Assembly (NCBI GenBank): GCA_017525605.1
Contig: JAFXSM010000024.1
Span: forward strand, 62,001 to 126,000
Origin: Treponema sp.
Lineage (GTDB): Bacteria; Spirochaetota; Spirochaetia; Treponematales; Treponemataceae
Direction of reading: 5' to 3'
Length of the DNA: 64,000 nt
Shown here: positions 7,760 through 15,125 of the stretch, piece after piece
Position numbering within the stretch: position 1 is the first letter of the stretch
Layout: each line of letters starts with the position of its first letter
Notes under the pieces: generated by a model
Database searches by the model: none
What the model was told of the DNA's origin: nothing
Seen by the model: the letters and a program-made list of their open reading frames with translations, nothing else
Position numbers and translations under genes: made by a program

Positions 7760-9376
7760 ATGAAAAAAGTTTTGAGAAACATTGTTTGCGGTCTTGCTGC
7801 CGTGAACTTGATTGCCCTCGCTGCGTCTTGTAGCGACGGACTTGATGATGACGACCCGTTCGTAAAGAATGGCGTTGTGACAACAAACGGCGGAAACAAT
7901 GCGAGCGGAAACGAGGATACTCCAGCTGATAATGGCGGAACCGCTACTTCTGGCTCGTTCGATATGCCTGAAAATCAGTACGATAAAGGTAACACCCAGT
8001 ACAAAGGCCCTACAGGAATCGCTTCTCTTGCAGTTGGCGACAAAGTGAAGATGACATTCAAGGGAAAGGCAAGCAAAGCTTTCAAAGGTGAATTCTTCAT
8101 TGTTGATACAACACCAACCGCTGGTCCAAATGGATATTGGGGTGAACTTGCTGAGAAATATGTACTGGATGTTCCTGCTGAATTTAATATTACACATACT
8201 TTTGAAATTACGCAGAAACCGTGGGGAACTGGTGACGAAAGTACATACTTTGCAGTTGTCGGAAAAGACGATGCGACAACAATCCACATCGACTACACTG
8301 AGCTGAAATTCGAAAAGCTCGGCGGCTCTTCTTCAAGTGGTGATGCTGGCAACCAGCAGAACAATGGAACTGGTGAAAATCAGCAGACAACTGGAACTAG
8401 CGAGAATCAGCAGGGAACTGGTGGAGAGACGACGACTGTGACACCAGTTACTTATAGCACAGCTCGCAAGGCTTACACTGTTAGTCTGACAAAGGCTGTT
8501 GATGCCTCGGTCCTCGGTTATGTTCTCCAGATTGATAACGACGGAACAAAAGATGCGGATGGATTGAAGATTGATATTTCAAATCTCAAACTTTCTGTAA
8601 AAGTCGGTGATGCAGACGCAGTAGAAAAGACATTTGGAGAGTTCAATCTTGTTCCAAATCAGTGGGCAAGTCCAGCGTATGGAAAAACTGACGCGCGTAA
8701 AAATCTTGGACTTACAGGAAATCTTGCACAGGGAACTGAAATCACGGTTCAGGTTCTTTCAGGAACAGTAAGCAACAGTGCAAAAGCACCGTCAATTATC
8801 TTCGCTTTGCAGGAAGATGCAGATCCTTATGGAATGCTTGGAACTGAATCTGGCGATTCACAGGACATCTGGCTTCCAGCATTTGCAGAGGCAACAGAGG
8901 TGAACGCAGAAGAAACTGGTGGTGCGGCGGCGAATCAGGATGCGACGAATGTAACACCTTACTCTACAACAAATCTTACTGTTACGACTGTGAATAACGC
9001 TTATTCAACATCAACTCATGGTATTCAGGCAAAGGTTACAGTTCGTGTAGGCGACGCTTTGAAGGGACTTTCAAAGGATGACACATTTGTAGTTAAAATG
9101 AAAGGAACTGCATCGAAGGCTTTCGCGCCTCAAGTTTATTTCATGGATAATACGGCTGCTGGTGGTTATGCAAATCTTGGTGCTTGGGGCGATACAGTCA
9201 ATTTCACGACAGAAGAATTTGATATTTCAAAAGAAGTCACAATTTCTGAAAAAGCTCCGACTTCTGATGATGCAGATGCATTCGTATTCGTCATTGACTA
9301 CGATGAATCTAGTGCTACCGCAGACCTTGAAAATGTAACTTTCAACTTTTCTGAGTTCTCTGTAACAAAGAAGTAA
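7760..9376 (+). CDS. Lipoprotein with duplicated carbohydrate-binding-like domains
   Basis: A 538-residue lipoprotein with a lipobox ending at Cys24 (LAASC). The N-terminal domain (about residues 60-190) and the C-terminal domain (about 420-538) are related to each other: both contain a VGD(K/A) strand, a MTFKGKASKAF or MKGTASKAF strand, a (V/M)D.T segment and a D(Y/E)..L tail. A different beta-rich domain lies between them, joined by a Gly/Asn/Gln/Thr linker with GTGENQQ-like repeats. The start is fixed by AAAGGAGG 6 bases upstream. The fold resembles jelly-roll carbohydrate-binding modules, and the neighbours are glucanases, so surface glucan binding is inferred; no CBM family is assigned. 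Confidence 0.75.
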   Translation: MKKVLRNIVCGLAAVNLIALAASCSDGLDDDDPFVKNGVVTTNGGNNASGNEDTPADNGGTATSGSFDMPENQYDKGNTQYKGPTGIASLAVGDKVKMTFKGKASKAFKGEFFIVDTTPTAGPNGYWGELAEKYVLDVPAEFNITHTFEITQKPWGTGDESTYFAVVGKDDATTIHIDYTELKFEKLGGSSSSGDAGNQQNNGTGENQQTTGTSENQQGTGGETTTVTPVTYSTARKAYTVSLTKAVDASVLGYVLQIDNDGTKDADGLKIDISNLKLSVKVGDADAVEKTFGEFNLVPNQWASPAYGKTDARKNLGLTGNLAQGTEITVQVLSGTVSNSAKAPSIIFALQEDADPYGMLGTESGDSQDIWLPAFAEATEVNAEETGGAAANQDATNVTPYSTTNLTVTTVNNAYSTSTHGIQAKVTVRVGDALKGLSKDDTFVVKMKGTASKAFAPQVYFMDNTAAGGYANLGAWGDTVNFTTEEFDISKEVTISEKAPTSDDADAFVFVIDYDESSATADLENVTFNFSEFSVTKK

Positions 9377-9398
9377 GGTTGTATAAACAAACAATGCA

Positions 9399-9536
9399 CA
9401 TGGTCTGACACTCATAGACCATGCAAAAATCAACAACAGGAATGATTGGAGCTGAACTGCCAGTCATTCCGTCCAATAAAAAAATTATTTAACCGGCAGA
9501 ATGGCATCTATCTAATCTCCTTTCGTTCTGCTGGTT
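9399..9536 (+). terminator. Three tandem hairpins after the lipoprotein gene
   Basis: Hairpin 1 pairs CATGGTCT (9399) with AGACCATG (9416). Hairpin 2 pairs GGAATGA (9439) with TCATTCC (9464). Hairpin 3 pairs AACCGGCAGAA (9491) with TTCTGCTGGTT (9526) and runs into a short T tract. The first follows the stop codon by about 20 bases. Any one could end transcription; three in a row is unusual. Confidence 0.55.
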
Positions 9537-9560
9537 TTCTGCGCTTGCTGGATGTGCATG

Positions 9561-9700
9561 ACGACCTAAGCAATTGCGTTGTGTATGCAAGCGTTCGCGG
9601 CACGGCTACGCCGTACCTACACGGGTGGGGCGAACTCGGTGCGATGGATGGGCGCGGCGAACTCGGTGCGATGGATGGGCGCGGCGACCTAAGTGTTTGC
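9561..9700 (+). repeat. 27-bp tandem duplication flanked by CGACCTAAG repeats
   Basis: Two exact 27-bp units stand in tandem at 9631-9657 and 9658-9684 (each starts CGAACTCGGTGCGATGG). They are flanked by CGACCTAAG at 9562 and 9685. An ACGGC-TAC-GCCGT hairpin lies near 9602. The stretch is far more GC-rich than the DNA on either side, and I see no gene in it. Confidence 0.8.
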
Positions 9701-9750
9701 GTTTAAAAGGAATTTACGTTAATCAAATGGCGAAATCTTTGATGAAATGA

Positions 9751-9874
9751 TGGAAACGAGCGGAAGCGAGGTCCCATCCACAAAAACACGGAACATCGCA
9801 AACGATGTTAACGCCACCGCGAAGCGGTACTGCCGTTTTTGTGGGTGGGTTCTCGCTGGAAGCTTGTTTCCAAC
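9751..9874 (-). repeat. Palindromic element, copy 2 of 3 (inverted, with extra arm)
   Basis: On the minus strand it reads like copies 1 and 3: outer arm GGAAACAAGC, box GCGAGAACC, a 14-bp middle stem (9773-9786 with 9836-9849, one mismatch, CCCATCCACAAAAA on the plus strand) and the core CGGCAGTACCGCTTCGCGGT. It carries an added hairpin AACATCG...CGATGTT (9792-9809) next to the core, which would give a cruciform with two inner arms. Confidence 0.88.
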
Positions 9875-10028
9875 TTTTACAATTTGCATTAATTCGATAG
9901 TTGGGTTTTCGGTTTTAAATTCGATTGTGGATTTTTTAGGCGGTATCCGATATATTAAAAGAGAAGCACAGCCACGGAAATGCAGCAAACATTTCCAAGA
10001 ACTGCGGCTGGTCTTCGATTTTGGTCGA

Positions 10029-10065
10029 AAAAGCCGCCAAGTTTTTGTAAGACTTCGGCGGCTTT
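10029..10065 (-). terminator. Intrinsic terminator of the small membrane-peptide gene
   Basis: AAAGCCGCC (10029-10037) and GGCGGCTTT (near 10057-10065) form a strong stem. On the minus strand it ends in GGCGGCTTTTT, a good intrinsic terminator about 40 bases after the stop of the 22-residue ORF. On the plus strand the T tract is weaker. Confidence 0.75.
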
Positions 10066-10105
10066 CTTCTTTACTCTCCTACACTTAAAGCAAGAGAGGT
10101 GCAAT

Positions 10106-10174
10106 TTACCAAGCTATATAGCCTGCCAAAAAGAAGCAGACGATAGCCAAAATCATGATGATTCTTGCTTTCAT
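10106..10174 (-). CDS. 22-residue single-span membrane peptide
   Basis: A very short ORF of 22 codons. It begins MKARIIMILAIV, continues as an unbroken hydrophobic stretch, and ends GYIAW. Positive charges at residues 2 and 4 followed by about 16 hydrophobic residues predict one membrane span. GGAGGG at 10181-10186 lies 6 bases before the ATG, an ideal ribosome site, and a strong terminator follows about 40 bases after the stop. A transcript of roughly 200 bases is likely. Size and layout fit type I toxin-like peptides or small membrane regulators, but no antisense RNA is evident and no family was recognised. Confidence 0.6.
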   Translation of the reverse strand: MKARIIMILAIVCFFLAGYIAW

Positions 10175-10257
10175 TGCACGCCCTCCAGAAGTAAATTCCG
10201 ACATCTTTCGACATCGGTGAGCTTTGAAGAGCAACCGCCAGTTCTTTCAGATTTATC

Positions 10258-10385
10258 CTATGGCTGTGCTAGTTTATATTTTCGGCAAATTTTGCGATGC
10301 ATTTTAGGCAGTCTTTGTTGGCGTGAACGACGGTTGCCGGGGCACGGCGTTTCCAAAATAGCGACGAACATTTGTTTCTCCTCAA
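10258..10385 (-). other. Two overlapping small ORFs downstream of the Imm6-like gene
   Basis: An ATG at 10371 with AGGAG 6 bases upstream opens a basic 37-codon frame ending at 10258. Another frame (TTG at 10385, stop at 10269) looks more protein-like and ends with KDCLKCIAKFAENIN. The good ribosome site sits in front of the less protein-like frame, so a frameshifted gene remnant or a sequencing error is possible. Neither product was recognised. Confidence 0.3.
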
Positions 10386-10891
10386 TTTTTGTTTTCCGAC
10401 GGAAGCAATTTTTCCAGCAAATTGCTGTTTGGGCAGAGTTTCTGAAAATGACAGAACAAATACTCGACGGTTTCGCTGTCAACACATTCAATCGGTTCGG
10501 GAAGATAAACTTGATTTTCAAAGCGATATGCAAGCAGGATTATGTATGCAAGCGCAGTTGAAAGGCATTGCAAGACATTTTCCTTTTCCGAATCCTTTTC
10601 GTCATTCAAGAATTGAAAAACACAAATATCGTTCTCACTTTCCAAAAGCGAATACAGATAATCGGCTTCAACATTCTTGGATTCTAGCCACTGGCGACAT
10701 TTTTCAAGCACATCGGAAGCAAATTTTGCTCCGCCTAAACCTGCAAGTTTGGGCAAAATCGATTCACACAACGCAATCAGACACGCACATTTTTCGTCGT
10801 CGCTCAGTTTTTCAAATCTTTCAGTAAACTCAGACTTTGTTTTCTTTCCGTCAATTGATTCTATGCCGACCCTTCTGCTTCTTACATTCAT
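10382..10891 (-). CDS. Imm6-like immunity protein (tentative)
   Basis: A 169-residue, mostly helical acidic protein. The pattern FEKLSDDEKCACLIALCESI, then CRQWLESK, a YLYSLLESEND segment, an LAYIILLAYRFE helix and YLPEPIECVD resembles the Imm6 family of immunity proteins from polymorphic toxin systems. This is recognition by eye only. No partner toxin is visible nearby, so it would be an orphan immunity gene or one with another role. The start at 10891 has no good ribosome site. Base composition is more AT-rich than in the flanking glycosidase genes, in keeping with transfer. Confidence 0.5.
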   Translation of the reverse strand: MNVRSRRVGIESIDGKKTKSEFTERFEKLSDDEKCACLIALCESILPKLAGLGGAKFASDVLEKCRQWLESKNVEADYLYSLLESENDICVFQFLNDEKDSEKENVLQCLSTALAYIILLAYRFENQVYLPEPIECVDSETVEYLFCHFQKLCPNSNLLEKLLPSENKN

Positions 10892-11202
10892 AGACGAAGT
10901 GTATCACCGAACGGGGATTTTTTGAATTAAAAGAGGTTCTGCATTCACGGTTGCTGAGCGGAGCCGAAGCACCGTTTTTCGAGGATGAAAATCAGTCCTT
11001 CGGTCATCATGTAGCCGAAAATTACTGTGCCGAAGTGAAAAATGCATTTGTTTTCCCGCTGGTGAAAAATCTGATGTTTTTTTAAATTCTGCGTGATTTT
11101 TGATATTTCATGCAAAAATTCGATATGTTTATGAGTAAATCCCTTTAGACTTTATTTTGAAAATTCGTGGGCTTCGGCTTGCTGAAAAAAGTGAGGGATA
11201 TT
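10892..11202. other. Region upstream of the GH16 gene
   Basis: It contains an inverted CTTCGGCT-type repeat (10948-10974) and an open minus-strand frame of about 68 codons (11151 to 10945) without an ATG near its beginning, whose end reads FGYMMTEGLIFILEK; this may be a gene remnant. AT-rich DNA with TTGATATTT near 11103 and a partial repeat near 11170 follow. GAGGGA at 11193-11198 is the GH16 ribosome site. Confidence 0.5.
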
Positions 11203-13491
11203 ATGAAAATGGCTAAAGTTTTGCTGACATCTGCTGCCATGGTTGCTTCTGCGGCTGCATTTGCGCAGGGCAAACCTTCCGCTTATACCGAGAAGGATTT
11301 GGTTTGGCAGGATGATTTCAACGGCAAGAAACTGAACATGAAGGACTGGAATTTCGAATTCCATGAGCCTGGCTGGGTAAATGCTGAGCTTCAGTCTTAT
11401 GACGACTCGAAGAAGAACACTTACCTGAAAGACGGATGCCTTGTAATTCAGGCGCTCAAGACTGAGAAGAAAGACGGCACCGTTTCTTACACTTCTGGAA
11501 GAATCAACACTCAGGGAAAGCACGCGTTCACTTACGGACGTTTCGAGGCTCGCCTTCGCGTTCCGAAGGGAATGGGATTCCTCCCTGCATTCTGGATGAT
11601 GCCGGATGACGAGAGCCTTTACGGTCAGTGGCCGAAGTGCGGTGAAATCGACATCATGGAAGTGATGGGTCAGGAGACGAACAAGCTCTACGGAACGATT
11701 CACTACGGTGAGCCGCATGGAATGGCGCAGGGAACTCAGGTTCTTGAGACCGGCAATTTCTCTGACGAATTCCATGTTTTTGCTGTTGAGTGGGAACCTG
11801 GCGAAATCCGCTGGTACTGCGACGGCGTGAATTACAAGACTGCGAACGACTGGTACACAAAAAAGCCAGGATTCGTCGAGCAGACTTATCCGGCTCCGTT
11901 CGACCAGCCTTTCTATGTAATCTTCAATGTTGCTGTCGGTGGTTCTTGGGTCGGTTATCCTGACGAGACGACTGATTTCGATCCGAACAAAGACGATGCG
12001 AAAATGTTCGTCGATTATGTGAAGGTCTATCAGAAAAAAGAATACAACGAAAATGTCGAGAAGCCTGCAAAAGCTCCGGTTGTCGCAAAGACTGATTCTT
12101 CCGGAAACATGGTTTCGACACAGAAGAGCGCGTGGGAGCTCAAGCTTGCAGGCGGCGGTGCTGGTACTGTCGATACAGACGGAAGCACTCACACAATCAA
12201 ATCAACGAATGCCGGCTCGCTCGAATATTCAGTTCAGTATGTTCAGGCAAAAGTTCCGCTCAATCAGGGATACAGCTACAGATATTCGTTCGATGCGTAT
12301 GCTGACGAAGAGAGAACGATGATTACCGGAATCACAGCTCCGAACAACAGCTACGAGAGAAGATTCGGCGACGTGAAGGTGAAGCTCACTCCTCAGAAGC
12401 AGCATTACAGCTACGACTTCAACATGACTGCTGATTCTGACCCTGAATGCCGTATCGAGTACAACTGCGGTGCGCAGAATTCAACGGCGACAATCCACAT
12501 TTCGAATGTGCGCCTTGAGAAGACTGGCGAAATCGACCTTTCCAACGGAAAATCTTGCCTGCCTGACGGAAACTACATCATGAACGGTCAGTTCCAGGAA
12601 GGAAAGAACAGGCTCGGAAGCTGGACTTTCGACAACAAGGTGAACGCAGAGATTTCTGTCACGAAAGACCGCGCGAGAATGCTCAAAATCGTTTCTCCGA
12701 AAAAGGCAAAGGCGGAGGATGTTGTCCTGAAGCAGTCTGGTCTCAAACTGGAGAAAGGCAAGGCTTATATCGTCAAGTTCGATGCTTATTCAACGAAAAC
12801 TGCAAATCTCGTCGTGAAATATGCGGGCGAGACTCAGAAAATCAGGACGATGGCAGCGAAAGTCGATGCGAAGACAAAGGCAGTTATACCTGGCCACTAC
12901 GAGTGGGTCTACACTCCGACAACAGATTCCGAAATCGACTTTGAGATTGATGCGGGAACTGACGGAGCGACTGTTTTCATCGACAACGTTTATGTGAAAG
13001 AGAACTGCGTCGTAATCAACGGCGAATTCGACACCGGATTGTCTGGCTGGGAACTTTACGCACATCAGAATTCAAGCGCGAAGGCTGATATCGCTGAGGT
13101 CGGAAAGGACAAGCAGGTTCAGATAAAAATCGACAACACCGGAAACCTCGACTGGATGATTCAGCTCAAGCAGAACGGATGTTTGCTCGAAAAGGGCAAG
13201 ATGTACAAAATCAGCCTCAAGGCAAAGTGCGACATGGACAGGACAATCATGCTCGCATTGCAGCGCGACGGCTCGAAGGACGACAACTGGTATCCATATT
13301 CGAACACGCTCAAGTTCAGCGTGGGACCTGAATTCAAGGATTACAGCTGGCAGTTCACGATGGGCATGGAGAGCGACCCGAACGTAATCTTCACGATTTC
13401 GATGGGCGCGGTCTCGAACAAAATCATCACGCAGCCGCACACTGTAACAATCGATTCGATTGTCGTCGAAGAGATTCAGAAAAAGAAATAA
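11203..13491 (+). CDS. Secreted GH16 beta-glucanase with three CBM4/9-like modules
   Basis: A 762-residue secreted endo-beta-glucanase. Residues 1-22 are a signal peptide (AFA cleavage). The GH16 domain (about 28-285) contains GEIDIMEVMG, with nucleophile Glu148, Asp150 and acid/base Glu153; the bulge residue between Ile and Glu is typical of laminarinase/beta-1,3(4)-glucanase types. Three beta-sandwich modules follow (about 310-445, 460-600, 605-762), of which the second and third open with an N-G-(Q/E)-F segment; they resemble CBM4/9 modules. The start at 11203 has GAGGGA 4 bases upstream. Likely substrates are laminarin or mixed-linkage glucan. It is followed by palindromic element 3 and the GH5 gene. 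Confidence 0.92.
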   Translation: MKMAKVLLTSAAMVASAAAFAQGKPSAYTEKDLVWQDDFNGKKLNMKDWNFEFHEPGWVNAELQSYDDSKKNTYLKDGCLVIQALKTEKKDGTVSYTSGRINTQGKHAFTYGRFEARLRVPKGMGFLPAFWMMPDDESLYGQWPKCGEIDIMEVMGQETNKLYGTIHYGEPHGMAQGTQVLETGNFSDEFHVFAVEWEPGEIRWYCDGVNYKTANDWYTKKPGFVEQTYPAPFDQPFYVIFNVAVGGSWVGYPDETTDFDPNKDDAKMFVDYVKVYQKKEYNENVEKPAKAPVVAKTDSSGNMVSTQKSAWELKLAGGGAGTVDTDGSTHTIKSTNAGSLEYSVQYVQAKVPLNQGYSYRYSFDAYADEERTMITGITAPNNSYERRFGDVKVKLTPQKQHYSYDFNMTADSDPECRIEYNCGAQNSTATIHISNVRLEKTGEIDLSNGKSCLPDGNYIMNGQFQEGKNRLGSWTFDNKVNAEISVTKDRARMLKIVSPKKAKAEDVVLKQSGLKLEKGKAYIVKFDAYSTKTANLVVKYAGETQKIRTMAAKVDAKTKAVIPGHYEWVYTPTTDSEIDFEIDAGTDGATVFIDNVYVKENCVVINGEFDTGLSGWELYAHQNSSAKADIAEVGKDKQVQIKIDNTGNLDWMIQLKQNGCLLEKGKMYKISLKAKCDMDRTIMLALQRDGSKDDNWYPYSNTLKFSVGPEFKDYSWQFTMGMESDPNVIFTISMGAVSNKIITQPHTVTIDSIVVEEIQKKK

Positions 13492-13519
13492 GGCATAAGT
13501 CGAGTTATTGCAGATTGTA

Positions 13520-13627
13520 GTTGCAGAAATAAGCTTTCAGCGAGAACCTCCCCACGAAAACGGCAGTACCGCTTCGCGGTGGCTGAAGTTTTCGTGGGGA
13601 GAACCTCGCTTCCGCTTATTTCTGCCA
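13520..13627 (+). repeat. Palindromic element, copy 3 of 3
   Basis: Same architecture as copy 1: box GCGAGAACC (13540-13548), a perfect 12-bp middle stem (13549-13560 with 13589-13600, TCCCCACGAAAA) and the core CGGCAGTACCGCTTCGCGGT plus GGCTGAA. The outermost arms here are GCAGAAATAAGC and GCTTATTTCTGC, which differ from copy 1 yet still pair. Confidence 0.9.
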
Positions 13628-13758
13628 CTGAGTTGTAAAAACTCGGCTTTCACCATTTTTTTTGAAATGTAATTTTGTTTTACGACTAGAAGGAATCGGG
13701 CTGGCTAGAAAGAAAAAGTTTTTGGGCAGTCCGATTTGTAAATTTCTTGGAGAACCCC

Positions 13759-14919
13759 ATGAAGAGATTCTTTCCGATTTGTTTGTTGTTTGTTTTTTTC
13801 CTGTGTGCCTGTAATATCAGTTTCGGGGGCGGTGGGGATGATGAGTTTGCTTCCGCGGGTGATTTGGAATTTGGGAACGGATGGAATCTAGGAAACACTC
13901 TGGATGCGTGCTCTTACGGCGACAAAGCGAACAAGGGGCTTTCTACTGAAACAAGCTGGAAAATGCCAACTACGACCGAGGCGATGATAAAGGCGGTCGC
14001 TGCAAGGGGATTCAAGACGATTCGGATTCCTGTTTCATGGCACAATCACATTACGGATTCAAGTTACACGATAGATTCGGCATGGTTGGAGCGGGTCAAA
14101 ACTGTTGTTGACTGGTCGCTGAATGCCGGAATGAAAGTCATCATCAATATTCATCATGATAATTTGTCGGAAGCTCAGATGAGCACGACTTATGGTTTTT
14201 GTGTTCCCGAAAACAATGCTGGTTTGAAAAATCAGTCTTTAGCATATATAAAATCGATTTGGAAGCAGGTCGCTTCATATTTCAAGGATTATGACGAGAA
14301 TCTCATTTTTGAAGTTCTGAATGAGCCTCGTGCTGTCGGAAAAAGCTACGAATGGAGCGGAAGCGGAAGCCAAATCTCGAACGCGAACAAGATAATCCGC
14401 GAGTACGAGAAGGCTGCGCTGGACGAAATCCGCTCTGCCGGCGGAAAAAACGATGTGCGTTTCGTGATGGTTCCGCCTTATGCTGCAAGCCCGAGCATGA
14501 CTGAAGGCTGGTCTCTTCCTTCAGATTCTGCGGTCGGAAAGCTGATTGTTTCTGTTCACGCTTACACTCCGTACACATTCTGCATGGATAAGGCTACGGT
14601 GAACACATTCGGTTCAAGCCAGCAGTCCGATATCAACTGGCTTTTCAATTCGCTCGGAAAAGATTTTACGAATAGGGGAATCCCTGTGATAATCGGCGAG
14701 GCGAGCGCGAGCGACAAAAACAACCTTGCCGAGCGAAAAAAATGGTTCGCGTATTATTGCGCAAAGGGAAGAAGTGCGGGAATCCCGATTGTCCTGTGGG
14801 ATAACATGGTGACTGTCTCGACTGGCGGAAACATAAATTCCGGCGAGTGCCACGGATATTTCAACCGGAACAGTTTGGGCTGGTTTTTCCCGACTCTCAT
14901 CGATGAAATGGTGAAATAA
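13759..14919 (+). CDS. GH5 endoglucanase lipoprotein
   Basis: A 386-residue GH5 glycosidase, probably subfamily 4 (GWNLGNTLDA near the start of the barrel), acting on beta-1,4-linked glucans such as cellulose, mixed-linkage glucan or xyloglucan. The N-terminus is a lipoprotein signal with lipobox LCAC (Cys18), so it is surface- or periplasm-anchored. Catalytic residues are Glu189 in VLNEP and Glu314 in IIGEAS; RIPVSWHNH and VSVHAYTPY supply other conserved barrel residues. The start at 13759 is set by GGAG 6 bases upstream. It sits between the GH16 and GH94 genes and is closed by its own terminator. Confidence 0.93.
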   Translation: MKRFFPICLLFVFFLCACNISFGGGGDDEFASAGDLEFGNGWNLGNTLDACSYGDKANKGLSTETSWKMPTTTEAMIKAVAARGFKTIRIPVSWHNHITDSSYTIDSAWLERVKTVVDWSLNAGMKVIINIHHDNLSEAQMSTTYGFCVPENNAGLKNQSLAYIKSIWKQVASYFKDYDENLIFEVLNEPRAVGKSYEWSGSGSQISNANKIIREYEKAALDEIRSAGGKNDVRFVMVPPYAASPSMTEGWSLPSDSAVGKLIVSVHAYTPYTFCMDKATVNTFGSSQQSDINWLFNSLGKDFTNRGIPVIIGEASASDKNNLAERKKWFAYYCAKGRSAGIPIVLWDNMVTVSTGGNINSGECHGYFNRNSLGWFFPTLIDEMVK

Positions 14920-14966
14920 ATGATTTTGTGCGGTCTTTTTGCCCTTTCTCTAAAAATGAAAAGGCG

Positions 14967-15006
14967 AGGGGAATGTGCTTAGAAAGTGCGTTCCCCTTGT
15001 TTTTTG
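14967..15006 (+). terminator. Intrinsic terminator after the GH5 gene
   Basis: AGGGGAA (14967) pairs with TTCCCCTT (14991) and is followed by a GTTTTTTG tract. It separates the GH5 gene from the GH94 gene, which must have its own promoter in the AT-rich DNA at 15010-15110. Confidence 0.75.
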
Positions 15007-15125
15007 TGTGTCTTTATTCACTTTTTTCGAAGTTACTAATATTTTTTGCTGAATTTTATTATTTAGCCTGTGTTGTAACAGTTTAAAATGCAGTTCAGAA
15101 AAGGCTTATTTAAAAGGAGAAAATT

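Noticed and set aside
9446..9706. 86-codon frame with a duplicated GELGAMDGR segment
   Set aside because: The repeat comes from the 27-bp tandem DNA duplication; there is no ribosome site, and it runs through hairpins.
9980..10561. 193-codon plus-strand frame through the accessory patch
   Set aside because: Overlaps the terminator, the 22-residue ORF and the Imm6-like gene on the other strand, and has no recognisable domain.
11152..12192. 346-codon frame antisense to the GH16 gene
   Set aside because: Fully overlaps the glucanase start region, has no motif, and its composition is a mirror of the sense codons.
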